DNA of 47,723 nucleotides from the NCBI GenBank assembly GCA_021851885.1, contig JAJZBS010000011.1:1-47723 (forward strand), given 5' to 3'. Position numbers and translations under genes: made by a program. The notes beneath the pieces were generated by a model. The model did no database searches and was not told where the DNA came from. It worked only from the letters and a program-made list of their open reading frames with translations. Below, in pieces: positions 23,259-30,972 of this stretch. Numbering within the stretch: position 1 is the first letter of the stretch; every line of letters starts with the position of its first letter. The DNA is from Actinomycetes bacterium. Lineage in GTDB: Bacteria > Actinomycetota > Acidimicrobiia > Acidimicrobiales > JAMCQF01.

Positions 23259-24137
23259 CTACCTGTGAAAGTGACTCCGAGCCTGAGAGTTGGCTGTGAC
23301 ACTTTGCCTCGCCGAGATGGAACTGCCCGGCACAACGGCGCCGGGCGCCGGAGCGCGTGCCGGCGACGGCCGAGTTCGGGCAGCGACCGTGACAACGAAG
23401 ACGACCGCCGCGGCGGCGGTACCTGCGCTCCACCCCCCGACGGCTCCCGTCGCGGCCACCACCACTGCTCCTTCAACGATAGAGATGGCGACGCGCGACG
23501 GACCGGCAAGCGACGAAAGACGCCGGTGGAACGAGACCAACCGGGCCGGCGACGTGATGCCGGCGCCGAGGAAGATCGCCAGGCCGCGCACGAGCCCGAA
23601 GACGACGCCAATCGACAGCGCCGCTGCGCTCGACCCGCTCAGCGCGGAAAGGACGACGGTCAGGTAGGTCCCTGCCGTCATGACGTAGGTGGCAAGACCG
23701 GACCCGATCTGCCAGCCGAAGCCGGAGCCGTAGACCCAAGGCCGGTAGAGGTCGAGCCAGTCCTCGTTGACCTGGCGCCGATGGATCGGGAGCCGGAGCC
23801 CGAAGAGCTCGAGATCGAATGCCCAGGCCGCGCACGCCGCGCACGCCGCCGCCGCGAAAGCGACCGTCGCTCCGCCGTGGGCCGGTGGTGCCAGGCCGAC
23901 CGCCGAGGCGCCGATCTCGGCGATGACGGCGACGAGCCCGAGGCTCGCTCCCCCGAGCAAAGCTCCGGCAACGAACCATGCCGCGGTGGCCGCGAAATGG
24001 TGACGACGCCCTCGCTCGGCAAGGGGTGTCATGGTCGACAGGATCGACAGGCCACACGGTGACCAGGTCGAACGGAGCGCTGCTGCGCAGGAGACCGCGG
24101 CTGCGAGGCCGACAAGGCCCTCCTGTGACGAGATCAT
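23259..24137 (-). CDS. Polytopic membrane protein, possibly MauF/CcdA-like
   Basis: Starting at ATG 24137, which overlaps the upstream stop (ATGA), this is a 292-residue membrane protein with about six hydrophobic segments. Near the N-terminus is LRSTWSPCGLSILSTMTPLA: an SPC motif in the place where CcdA/DsbD-family thiol-redox membrane proteins carry SPC. A central loop, FGLRLPIHRRQVNEDWLDLY, is polar and probably conserved. The C-terminal ~45 residues are hydrophilic. In methylamine-utilisation clusters the CcdA-like MauF accompanies MauE, MauD and the Cys-rich light chain, and this gene has the matching setting, so a role in delivering or removing thiol electrons is inferred. I cannot prove homology to MauF from sequence reading alone. 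Confidence 0.6.
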   Translation of the reverse strand: MISSQEGLVGLAAAVSCAAALRSTWSPCGLSILSTMTPLAERGRRHHFAATAAWFVAGALLGGASLGLVAVIAEIGASAVGLAPPAHGGATVAFAAAACAACAAWAFDLELFGLRLPIHRRQVNEDWLDLYRPWVYGSGFGWQIGSGLATYVMTAGTYLTVVLSALSGSSAAALSIGVVFGLVRGLAIFLGAGITSPARLVSFHRRLSSLAGPSRVAISIVEGAVVVAATGAVGGWSAGTAAAAVVFVVTVAARTRPSPARAPAPGAVVPGSSISARQSVTANSQARSHFHR

Positions 24138-24634
24138 CGAGAACCCCCTCCTCGGCGAGGCGCCACCGGGAAGGTGGCGGAGACGCGCACCGCCGACAGC
24201 AACCGGTTTGCCTCGCTCGCCAAGACATGGCGCAACCCAAAGCTGCCGATGACGACATACAGGCACAACGCCCTTTTCGCCGTCACGAAGAACGACTGGC
24301 AGCCGGCCTGTCCGGGCAGGTTCCGCTGGAGCGCGTTGGGGCGGAATTCGCCGCCGCTAAGCGGCCAGGGCACGCGCCTCTCGGAGAACAGAGCGGTGTG
24401 TGCGGCCTCGACGTCGTGCTCGAGCAGGGCGACGAAGACGCCGCGCTGGCCCAGCGTCTCGACCGTCCCTCCGCCATAGTCGCCCCGGTTCCGCGCCAAC
24501 GGCACGTTGGCGGCGTGCAGGATCGGCATGGTCACCTCGCCGCGGACGGCGTCTGGTTCGCGCCGGTATATCTCGGCCTCCCAGCCGGCCGGCACCTCGA
24601 CGGACAGGCCGAAGGCTGCGACGGTCGCCGTCAC
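24134..24634 (-). CDS. Conserved hypothetical protein of the mau-like cluster
   Basis: A 166-residue protein with no family name I recognise. It appears cytosolic: there is no signal peptide or membrane helix. Visible features are an opening beta-rich part (GLSVEVPAGWEAEIYRRE), PILHAANVPLARNRGDYGGG, a central GVFVALLEHDVEAAHTALF, and NLPGQAGCQSFFVTAKRALC, with two cysteines, then LYVVIGSFGLRHVL. The gene overlaps its neighbours by 4 bases on both sides, so it is an integral part of the five-gene unit. Its location between the thioredoxin-like and CcdA-like genes suggests an assembly or accessory role for the Cys-rich secreted protein; this is inference. Confidence 0.75.
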   Translation of the reverse strand: MTATVAAFGLSVEVPAGWEAEIYRREPDAVRGEVTMPILHAANVPLARNRGDYGGGTVETLGQRGVFVALLEHDVEAAHTALFSERRVPWPLSGGEFRPNALQRNLPGQAGCQSFFVTAKRALCLYVVIGSFGLRHVLASEANRLLSAVRVSATFPVAPRRGGGSR

Positions 24635-25482
24635 CGCGCCTCGTCCATACCGTCCCGCTCGCCGGTCACCGCCCCTTGTTGGGGCCGGCCCGGGTAGAGG
24701 CTCGGATCACCGGGATAGATCCCCGCCGCAGCAAGATCGGCGTCGGCCCGTGTCGCGCGTTCGGCCCCATTGAGATGTGCCCGGTCATGTCCGGCACCAC
24801 CGTGGCGCGGGCCGGCACGGTCGGTCGTGTGCCCGTCGGCATCCGCAACGTCGGCACCCGCAACGTCGTCAGCGGCGAACGAGGCGTCGGCCACGGCCCG
24901 CTGCAGCAGCGCGACGACCTCCTCCCACAGCGGTGCGGACCCCTCCCCCGCGACCGTTCCCGACGGTCCGTCGACCAGCACGAAATGGGGGCCACCAGGG
25001 ACGCCGTAGTCGCGGAAGGCCTCCGTCGACATGACGGTCACGACGTCGCCGGGCGCGATTGACGCGACCGCAGACGGGCTCTCGGCCTCGGGGCCACGGG
25101 TCACGGCGACGAGGCGCGTGTGGGGCCCGAGGTCGCGTGCCCCACCGTTGGCGAAGGCCTCCCAGAAGCCCGCGCACGACGAACAGCCACTCGACAGGAA
25201 GGCGAGCAGCGTGGAGTGACGCACCCCGCTCACGGCGACGGCCACAGCCGAGCCGGTGGGGCTCACGCCGTTGAGATCGTTTGCAACCGCACGCGTCGCT
25301 GCGCGAAGCCGCCTTCCCGTCGGGGCGCGTCCACCACGGTCCGGAGCAGAGGTGGGCTCGTAGACGCCGGCGCCGAGCTCGTGCAGCCGGCGCAGCACCT
25401 CGCCGTGGCTGCGCAACAAACCGACGACGAGGACGGCGAGCAGGGCGACAACGACGGTTTCGACCACTACGAGCGCCAGCAC
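24631..25482 (-). CDS. Membrane-anchored thioredoxin-like protein (MauD-like)
   Basis: Start taken at GTG 25482 with AAAGGA six bases upstream; the ORF-track start overlaps the neighbouring gene needlessly. The 283-residue protein begins with one transmembrane helix (residues 2-22). A thioredoxin fold occupies ~85-190, with the redox motif in LLAFLSSGCSSCAGFWEAF (C100-S-S-C103) and a cis-Pro-type region GVPGGPHFVLVDGPSG. The last ~90 residues are a disordered Asp/Gly/His/Arg-rich tail. The arrangement matches MauD, which forms or isomerises disulfides in the methylamine dehydrogenase light chain. The Cys-rich light-chain-like protein immediately upstream is the obvious client. Confidence 0.82.
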   Translation of the reverse strand: MLALVVVETVVVALLAVLVVGLLRSHGEVLRRLHELGAGVYEPTSAPDRGGRAPTGRRLRAATRAVANDLNGVSPTGSAVAVAVSGVRHSTLLAFLSSGCSSCAGFWEAFANGGARDLGPHTRLVAVTRGPEAESPSAVASIAPGDVVTVMSTEAFRDYGVPGGPHFVLVDGPSGTVAGEGSAPLWEEVVALLQRAVADASFAADDVAGADVADADGHTTDRAGPRHGGAGHDRAHLNGAERATRADADLAAAGIYPGDPSLYPGRPQQGAVTGERDGMDEAR

Positions 25483-25513
25483 GACCCGTCCTTTCTCGTC
25501 ACCGCGACACTCC

Positions 25514-27097
25514 TCATCCGCGGTCTCCACCCGCCGGGAACGGCGTGGGAACGTCGAGCTTCGCACACCCAATCGGCGATTCCGGCATCCCACCCGCCGC
25601 AACCGCGACCACACACACGTCGTGGACACCGGCAGCCGTCGCGACCACGACATCGAAGCCGTGCGCGGGCCCGAACGCCGGAAATGCCTTTGCGACGTCG
25701 GGCCGGTCGACGTCGGCGAGGACACGCGTCGCGAATACCCCGTCGACGGTCACGAGGACCTCGATCGGCTGGGGGGTTGCCGGGTCGATGGCCCACCCGG
25801 CGACCCGGAGCACGCTCCCCTCAGCGGAGGCACTGTCGAGGTTGCCGAAGGGGGCTCCACAGCTCAGGGTGGCACAGGCGAGTCGGGTGGGCTCCCCGAG
25901 GCCGGCGTTGAGAGCCGTGACGCAGACGTCGTGGACTCCGCGCGGAACGGGGACCACGGCGTCGAAGCCATGGGCCGGCCCCATCGTGGGGAACAGGGCA
26001 CCCACATCGGGACGAGCGACAGACGCGGCAATGCGCGCGGCGACGGCGCCGTCGATCGTGACTTGGATCGTGACGGGGTCCGTCGTGTCCGGATCGATCG
26101 CCCATCCCGCGACACGCACGTCCAAGGTGTCCGGCGCGACGGCGATCACGTCGAGGTGGCCGAACGGGTCGTGGGGGGCGACCGTCGCGCATCCCAGAAG
26201 CACGTTGCCCGGGCCGAATGCGACGTTGACCCCCGTCGCGCACACGGCAAACCCCTCGATTGTGTCCGGCGTCACGGGCACGACGTTCGTAAAGCCATGG
26301 TCGGAGCCGTAGCCGGGGAGGAACGCGCCGACGTCGGGCCGGTTGGAAGAAGCGGACAACGTTGCCGCCTGGGCGCCTGCAACCGATATCTGGACGTCGA
26401 TCGGTGCCGGCGTGTCGAAATCGACCGCCCAACCGGACACGGCGATCCCGCCGGCGACCTGCGTGGCCGAGTCGAGATGGCCGACGACGGCGTGCAAGCA
26501 CGGAGCGTCGTGGGTCGCGGTGGACTCGTCGGTCTGGGCCGTCGTGGTGCACGTGGGTTCGATCTCCCATGGAGGGATGCATGCCACCACCCGGCACACG
26601 ATTGGACCCAGGCAAGGGATCTCCTGGTTGCATTGGCCGTAGCGGAACTCGTTGCAGCCCGTCGCCCGGAGCCCGCAGTCATCCTCAGCGCAACCGCATC
26701 CCGTCCCGGAGCAAGAACCGGGACACACACCGCTCGATCCACAGCCGCAGTCGCCACAGGTGGCGTTGCAGTCCATGTAGTAGCGCGGACCCGCGCAGAA
26801 CTGCGTCCCGTCTGCCTTCCACCACCCGGCCATGACGGTGCCCGTGGGGCAGGCGTTGTACCCCGTCAGGGTGCAGCAGAACTCGGTGTAGCCGTCACAG
26901 CACATCGCGCCGCATCCGCACAGAGCGCCATGACAGTTGCACACCGCGCCATAGGCATCGCCCGGCTCGAGAGCGTAGGTGAGGGGCTCGAGCGCGAGTG
27001 CGGTTGCCGTGACGACTGTCCGCCCGAGGAACCCCCGACGGGTCACCCGGGGGAGCGAACCCGCAAGAGTATCGACGGCACCCGACAGAAAGCTCAT
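25514..27097 (-). CDS. Tat-exported methylamine-dehydrogenase light-chain-like protein with three C-terminal repeats
   Basis: The ATG at 27097 overlaps the upstream stop (ATGA) and gives 527 residues. RRGFLG at 20-25 plus a hydrophobic stretch form a Tat signal. Residues ~52-200 contain about 26 cysteines and follow the light-chain layout: CCDGYTEFCCTLTGYNACP, TVMAGWWKADGTQFC, then CNQEIPCLGPIVC. Trp92/Trp93 sit where light chains carry the first TTQ tryptophan. The second TTQ Trp has no evident partner: CGLRATGCNEFRYGQC occupies the expected region. Residues ~206-527 are three ~105-residue repeats (GWAIDPDT, RPDVG, HGFD, VCV.A). The gene has no heavy-chain or MauG partner nearby. It is probably a disulfide-rich extracytoplasmic protein rather than a working methylamine dehydrogenase. 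Confidence 0.8.
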   Translation of the reverse strand: MSFLSGAVDTLAGSLPRVTRRGFLGRTVVTATALALEPLTYALEPGDAYGAVCNCHGALCGCGAMCCDGYTEFCCTLTGYNACPTGTVMAGWWKADGTQFCAGPRYYMDCNATCGDCGCGSSGVCPGSCSGTGCGCAEDDCGLRATGCNEFRYGQCNQEIPCLGPIVCRVVACIPPWEIEPTCTTTAQTDESTATHDAPCLHAVVGHLDSATQVAGGIAVSGWAVDFDTPAPIDVQISVAGAQAATLSASSNRPDVGAFLPGYGSDHGFTNVVPVTPDTIEGFAVCATGVNVAFGPGNVLLGCATVAPHDPFGHLDVIAVAPDTLDVRVAGWAIDPDTTDPVTIQVTIDGAVAARIAASVARPDVGALFPTMGPAHGFDAVVPVPRGVHDVCVTALNAGLGEPTRLACATLSCGAPFGNLDSASAEGSVLRVAGWAIDPATPQPIEVLVTVDGVFATRVLADVDRPDVAKAFPAFGPAHGFDVVVATAAGVHDVCVVAVAAGGMPESPIGCAKLDVPTPFPAGGDRG

Positions 27098-27606
27098 CGC
27101 CGCGCCGCCGCAAGTGTCGCCGGCAGCGTCGTCATGACCACGACGACGAGCCACGCCGCCACGGCAATGGCAATCGCCTCGGGGACACCCGCGTACGGCA
27201 GGCGCCACCACCCCCCGATCGCACCGGGTGCACCGGTCGCGGCCGCCGCGGCACCGGCAGCGCAACCGCCGAGATCGACCGCGACGTGGAGGGACGACGG
27301 CGGGGTGGATCGGCTCCCAAAGCATCCGCAGGACCGTTCCGGAGCCGTCCGGCGCAATCGGAGGCTCGCGATCGCAAAGACGAGGTAGACGCTTGCGAGA
27401 GCCGCGGCGAGAAGGCGGCCCGCCGACAGCACGGTCGCGGCGCCAAGGCCTATCTCTGCCGCACCGAGCGTCCGGGCTGCGGCCGGAGTCGAGCCCAGCC
27501 ATAGGGCGCGAAGCATGTCCTCGCTTGATCGTGGGTCCGCGATCTTGAATGCGCCGCTCACCACGAGGACGATCGCCATAACGGCGAGCGGTCCGAAGGC
27601 CGTCAT
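27094..27606 (-). CDS. MauE/DoxX-family membrane protein
   Basis: Starting at ATG 27606 the protein has 170 residues and four hydrophobic segments: GPLAVMAIVLVVSGAFKIAD, LGAAEIGLGAATVLSAGRLL, LLAAALASVYLVFAIASLRL, and a C-terminal AIAIAVAAWLVVVVMTTL. A SCGCFG motif lies in the loop after the third segment, as in MauE and related thiol-redox membrane proteins. MauE is needed for stable folding of the methylamine dehydrogenase light chain. The gene is first in the five-gene cluster and overlaps the light-chain-like gene by 4 bases. The 157-bp gap upstream (27607-27762) contains no gene and should hold the cluster promoter. Confidence 0.85.
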   Translation of the reverse strand: MTAFGPLAVMAIVLVVSGAFKIADPRSSEDMLRALWLGSTPAAARTLGAAEIGLGAATVLSAGRLLAAALASVYLVFAIASLRLRRTAPERSCGCFGSRSTPPSSLHVAVDLGGCAAGAAAAATGAPGAIGGWWRLPYAGVPEAIAIAVAAWLVVVVMTTLPATLAAARR

Positions 27607-27762
27607 TGGCGCAATGCTACGGTGCGCGTGCCCTGCATGCGCCACCCGGCACGGCTCAAGCCGGCACGCCGGGCACGGCGGCCGCGCGGCGACGCACCAG
27701 GACTCAGACGGCTGCGGCACCGTGTCGGCGCCACCGACCGAACGGCGTGTCTTAGGTGTGTC

Positions 27763-29154
27763 TCAGGCGCCGGACACCGGAAGGGTCGCTGTGATGCGCG
27801 TACCGGCGCCGGGCCGCGCTTCTACCTCGAGGTGACCACCGAGAAGGTGGGCGCGCTCACGCATGCCGACAAGGCCGAGACGTGCCCTGCCCTGAACGGT
27901 GATCGCGGCCGGGTCGAAACCGACGCCATCGTCGCTGAGTGTGAGCTCCAGCGCATCCTCCCCGAAGGTGAGGGCGATGGCCACACTGTGGGCTTTGGCG
28001 TGGCGCACCGTGTTGCGCAACGCCTCCTGGACGATCCGGAAGGCGCCGAGCTCGATCCCGGGGGCCAGGCGCACCTCGCCGCCGGTCACGGCTATGTCCC
28101 CGTTCAAGCCGGCCTCGTCCTCGACGTCGGCGAGAATGCTGGAGATGGCCGCGACCAGGCCCAGCTGATCGAGGGCGGGCGGGCGCAGGTCACGCGCGAG
28201 GACCCTCAGGCGCGAGGCGGCGTCGATCGCTTGATGGCGTGCCTGGGCCAGGCCGGCGGCGACCGGGCCGGGCACCCCCGAAGACCCGCCGAGGCTCTCG
28301 AGACGCCGGGCCAGGTGGAGGAACAGCTGGAGGGGTTCGTCGTGCAGCTCCCGGGAGAGTTTCCGGCGCTGGTCCTCCTCGACGGACACGACGAGCTGGG
28401 CATAGCGGGTTGCCTGGCGCCCGACCCGGCGTTCCTCGGTCACGTCTTCGAAGATGACCTGCGTCGCCGTCCGCCCGCCGAGAACCGGCAGTGGGCAGAG
28501 GGCGACCCGGTAGTCGCGGCCACCGGGAACCGTCAGGACCTTCCCGGCGCGGGTGTCGATCGGCCCGCCATCACCGAGGACGGTCTGCCAAGGCCGGCCC
28601 TGGACCAGCTCCCCGAACAGAGCTGCCGCCGCCGGGTTCGTATCGGCAATCCGTCCACGCTCGTCGACGACGAGAATCGGGGCGACGTTTGCCTCGAAGA
28701 GCGCCCGGTAGCCGGCTTCGGCGGCAAGCCGGCCGGCCGTTGCCCGCTCGAACCGGGCGTGTGCCATGCGTTCGGCTTCGATGCGCTGACCAACGAAGAA
28801 GGCGACCAGGTCCACGAGGGCGAGCTCGACAAGGTCACTGCCGATGTGGCCCTCGCCGTGGGGCAGCACGAGGTCGGGGATCCACAACAGTGTCGCCCAG
28901 ACGCCGGTCGCGGCCGATCCGGCGAGCCCGTAGCGGAGGGCGGCGTAGCCGACGGGGATGATGAGCAAGGCGACCGGGAGGCCGACGGGGAACTGTGCCG
29001 ACTCGGCCTGGCTTTTGGCGTCGACGAGCAGGTGAATGCCGGCGATCAGGATGACGGCGGCCTGGATGGCCCAGAAGCGCCACTGGCGCACCGGCGGGTG
29101 TGCCGCCCGCGCGATGACCGCGCCAAGCTCAGCTGTCGGAGGGCGCGTGTCCAT
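27763..29154 (-). CDS. NarL-system sensor histidine kinase with PAS domain
   Basis: Starting at ATG 29154 the kinase has 463 residues and overlaps the upstream response-regulator gene by 26 bp. The first ~140 residues form a membrane region with several hydrophobic segments (FWAIQAAVILIAGIHLLVDA; FPVGLPVALLIIPVGYAALR). A PAS domain follows (YRALFEANVAPILVVDERGR; NPAAAALFGELVQG). The HisKA_3 phosphoacceptor motif is RRKLSRELHDEPLQLFLHLA, and the HATPase core has ALRNTVRHAKAHSV, DDGVGFDP and LGLVGMRERAHLLGG. It is the partner of the NarL-type regulator. The sensed signal is unknown; a link to the adjacent redox operons is likely from position only. Confidence 0.94.
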   Translation of the reverse strand: MDTRPPTAELGAVIARAAHPPVRQWRFWAIQAAVILIAGIHLLVDAKSQAESAQFPVGLPVALLIIPVGYAALRYGLAGSAATGVWATLLWIPDLVLPHGEGHIGSDLVELALVDLVAFFVGQRIEAERMAHARFERATAGRLAAEAGYRALFEANVAPILVVDERGRIADTNPAAAALFGELVQGRPWQTVLGDGGPIDTRAGKVLTVPGGRDYRVALCPLPVLGGRTATQVIFEDVTEERRVGRQATRYAQLVVSVEEDQRRKLSRELHDEPLQLFLHLARRLESLGGSSGVPGPVAAGLAQARHQAIDAASRLRVLARDLRPPALDQLGLVAAISSILADVEDEAGLNGDIAVTGGEVRLAPGIELGAFRIVQEALRNTVRHAKAHSVAIALTFGEDALELTLSDDGVGFDPAAITVQGRARLGLVGMRERAHLLGGHLEVEARPGAGTRITATLPVSGA

Positions 29155-29881
29155 CGTCTGCAGCGGCGACGAGGTGGTGCGATATGGCGAAGAGGACGGC
29201 CTCGGTCCGGGAGGCCACCCCCAGCTTGGCCAGCACGTTCGAGACATGGCCTTCGACCGTGCGCAAGCCGAGCCCGAGCTCGTTGGCAATGTGCTTGTTC
29301 GACATCCCCCGGGCAAGGCGCTCGAGGACGTCGGTCTCGCGCGGTGTCAATGACCCGGGTCCCGGCGGCGTCGCCGGAGGGCCGCTTCGCCAGCGCCGGG
29401 ACAGCCGGCCGGACATCGCCCGGTCGAGGACGAAGACCCCGTCCGCGACGGCGCGGACTGCATCGACGAGCTCGCGCGAGCTCGCCGTCTTGAGCAGGTA
29501 GCCCCCGACGCCGAGCTCGAGGGCCTCGGAGACGTAGGCGTAGTCGTCGTAGGCGCTCACGACGAGCACCTGGATCTCCGGGAAGCTCTCGCGCACCTCC
29601 CGGGCCAGCTCCAGCCCGCTCATTCCGGGCAGGTTGACGTCGACGAGGACGACGTCAGGCGGGCGCCCACCTGGGCGCCGCAGGATGCCGAGGGCATCCT
29701 CTCCGCTGCCGGCCTCGTCGGCGACCTCGATGCCCGCTTCCTGGCCAAGGAGCTGGACGGTCCCTTCACGCACCAGCGCGTGATCGTCGACGACCATGAC
29801 GCGCACCAGGTCGGCCCGGGCGACCGAGGGGGCCGGATGCGATTCGGCTCCCGGCTCCCGGGCAGGTAGGGCTTCCCTCAC
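29129..29881 (-). CDS. NarL/LuxR-family response regulator
   Basis: A 250-residue regulator. The receiver domain (~27-145) has VMVVDDHALVREGTVQLL, phosphoacceptor Asp81 in VVLVDVNLPGMSGLEL and GGYLLKTASSRELVDAV. The LuxR-type HTH (~178-240) reads LTPRETDVLERLARGMSNKH with RTVEGHVSNVLAKLGVASRT. The first ~25 residues are a nonconserved leader, so an internal start is possible. The gene is divergent from the cupredoxin/Fe-S/NrfD operon with ~150 bp between starts, and that gap contains a 7-bp-armed dyad, so the operon is a plausible target. Confidence 0.95.
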   Translation of the reverse strand: MREALPAREPGAESHPAPSVARADLVRVMVVDDHALVREGTVQLLGQEAGIEVADEAGSGEDALGILRRPGGRPPDVVLVDVNLPGMSGLELAREVRESFPEIQVLVVSAYDDYAYVSEALELGVGGYLLKTASSRELVDAVRAVADGVFVLDRAMSGRLSRRWRSGPPATPPGPGSLTPRETDVLERLARGMSNKHIANELGLGLRTVEGHVSNVLAKLGVASRTEAVLFAISHHLVAAADDGHAPSDS

Positions 29882-29946
29882 GCCCTACAGTCTGCGGCCC
29901 CGCTCACGCCGGCGCCAGCGTAGAAGCCAGGCAACCGCCCCCGGGG

Positions 29947-29969
29947 TTCCACGCGCACGGTCCGTGGAA
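29947..29969. promoter_or_regulatory. Dyad TTCCACG-N9-CGTGGAA between the NarL regulator and the cupredoxin operon
   Basis: A perfect inverted repeat with 7-bp arms (29947-29953, 29963-29969) and a 9-bp spacer lies in the divergent intergenic region, 65 bp before the plus-strand start at 30035 and 66 bp before the minus-strand start. It is a candidate operator for the adjacent response regulator. It does not match the classical NarL 7-2-7 heptamer layout. Confidence 0.5.
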
Positions 29970-30034
29970 ACAACGTTGCCGTCGTACGTGGTCTCCTGGT
30001 TCCCGCTGTCGGGCCTCTCGTTCAGGCTTGCACC

Positions 30035-30319
30035 GTGGTCGACGTGCTCCGTCTCGGGCTCAGCGTTCTGTTGGTCGTCGCTTTGGCGACCGTCGTCGCG
30101 TACGTGCTCGCATTCTTCGCCTTGGCCGCTTGGACCCTGATCCGCGGCTCCCATGCAGACCCCCTGGCAGAGGAGCTCGACAGCGTCCTTGACGAGATCC
30201 TCGCGCCGGCCGCGCCCGCCGGAACAATTCTGCGGCATGCCCCCGCATCGTCGGCGCGGCGCGGACGGCGCGAGCTTCGCCTGAGCCAGCGTGCTCGCCA
30301 TTTCCAGAAAGGACTGTGA
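30035..30319 (+). CDS. Small single-span membrane protein, first gene of the cupredoxin operon
   Basis: A 94-residue protein with a GTG start. Residues ~6-36 form one long hydrophobic segment (GLSVLLVVALATVVAYVLAF), followed by a charged cytoplasmic-type tail (DPLAEELDSVLDEILAPAAP; RRELRLSQRARHFQKGL). Its stop codon overlaps the next start (TGATG), with the ribosome-binding site of the next gene in its last codons. It has no recognisable family. As the leading gene of an electron-transfer operon it may be a small subunit or assembly factor of the complex. Confidence 0.7.
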   Translation: MVDVLRLGLSVLLVVALATVVAYVLAFFALAAWTLIRGSHADPLAEELDSVLDEILAPAAPAGTILRHAPASSARRGRRELRLSQRARHFQKGL

Positions 30320-30972
30320 TGGGCGATCCGATACAGACAGGGACCGAACCCACAAGGTATGCCGTCGGCATTGCGACCTTGCTCGGAGGCATCGTCCTTG
30401 GACTCGGTCTCGTCTTCGGGATGGCGGCGGGAGTCGGCGCCATCTGGTCGTCCGTCACGGCATCGGCGACACCGTCGGCGTCGAGCAGCTCAGGCGGGGC
30501 CGCACCGAACGGCGCCTCAGGCTCTGCGGCTGCGTCGAATACAGGCATGAGCTCGATGAACCAGAGCGGCGCTTCGTCCGCAACGGGTTCGGCACCGGCC
30601 GCCGGCGCCGCGTCGGCAGGTGCCGTCCAGGACGTCTCGCTCGTCGTCGATCCCCCGCCGCTCGGCGGCCGGAAAGGCCCTGACGGACATGTCTACGATG
30701 CCTTCGTCCCCGCGACGTTCTCCATGAAGGTCGGCGTGACCGTCAAAGTCACGGTCCTCAACTACGACACCTTGCCCCATACCTGGACGTCCCCCGGTCT
30801 CGGCGTCAACACGATGGTGCCGGCCGGATCGTCGACATCGCCAAGCCGGACCACCTTCACGATCCACCCCACGAAAGCCGGCACTTTCTCTTGGTACTGC
30901 GCCACGCCGTGCGATTCGTTTGCCATGAAGACGAACGGCTTCATGCGGGGCACCGTGACGGTGACGGCATGA
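30319..30972 (+). CDS. Membrane-anchored cupredoxin (CxxPC type)
   Basis: Start chosen at ATG 30319 (AGAAAGGA five bases upstream); a GTG three bases earlier is also possible. The 217-residue protein has a transmembrane anchor at ~15-43, a Ser/Ala/Gly linker (~45-105), and a cupredoxin domain at ~106-217. Likely copper ligands are His154 in TLPHTW, Cys194 and Cys198 in FSWYCATPC, and Met203/Met209 in AMKTNGFMRG. The Cys-x3-Cys pair and the LPHTW region resemble the CuA site of cytochrome oxidase subunit II, but the loop to the Met is four residues longer and Asn replaces the second His. It should shuttle electrons outside the membrane. It overlaps the next gene (ATGA). Confidence 0.85.
   Translation: MGDPIQTGTEPTRYAVGIATLLGGIVLGLGLVFGMAAGVGAIWSSVTASATPSASSSSGGAAPNGASGSAAASNTGMSSMNQSGASSATGSAPAAGAASAGAVQDVSLVVDPPPLGGRKGPDGHVYDAFVPATFSMKVGVTVKVTVLNYDTLPHTWTSPGLGVNTMVPAGSSTSPSRTTFTIHPTKAGTFSWYCATPCDSFAMKTNGFMRGTVTVTA

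Noticed and set aside
25622-27388. 588-codon plus-strand ORF opposite the light-chain-like gene
   Set aside because: Shadow frame; the minus strand shows a Tat signal, ordered cysteines and three repeats with coupled neighbours.
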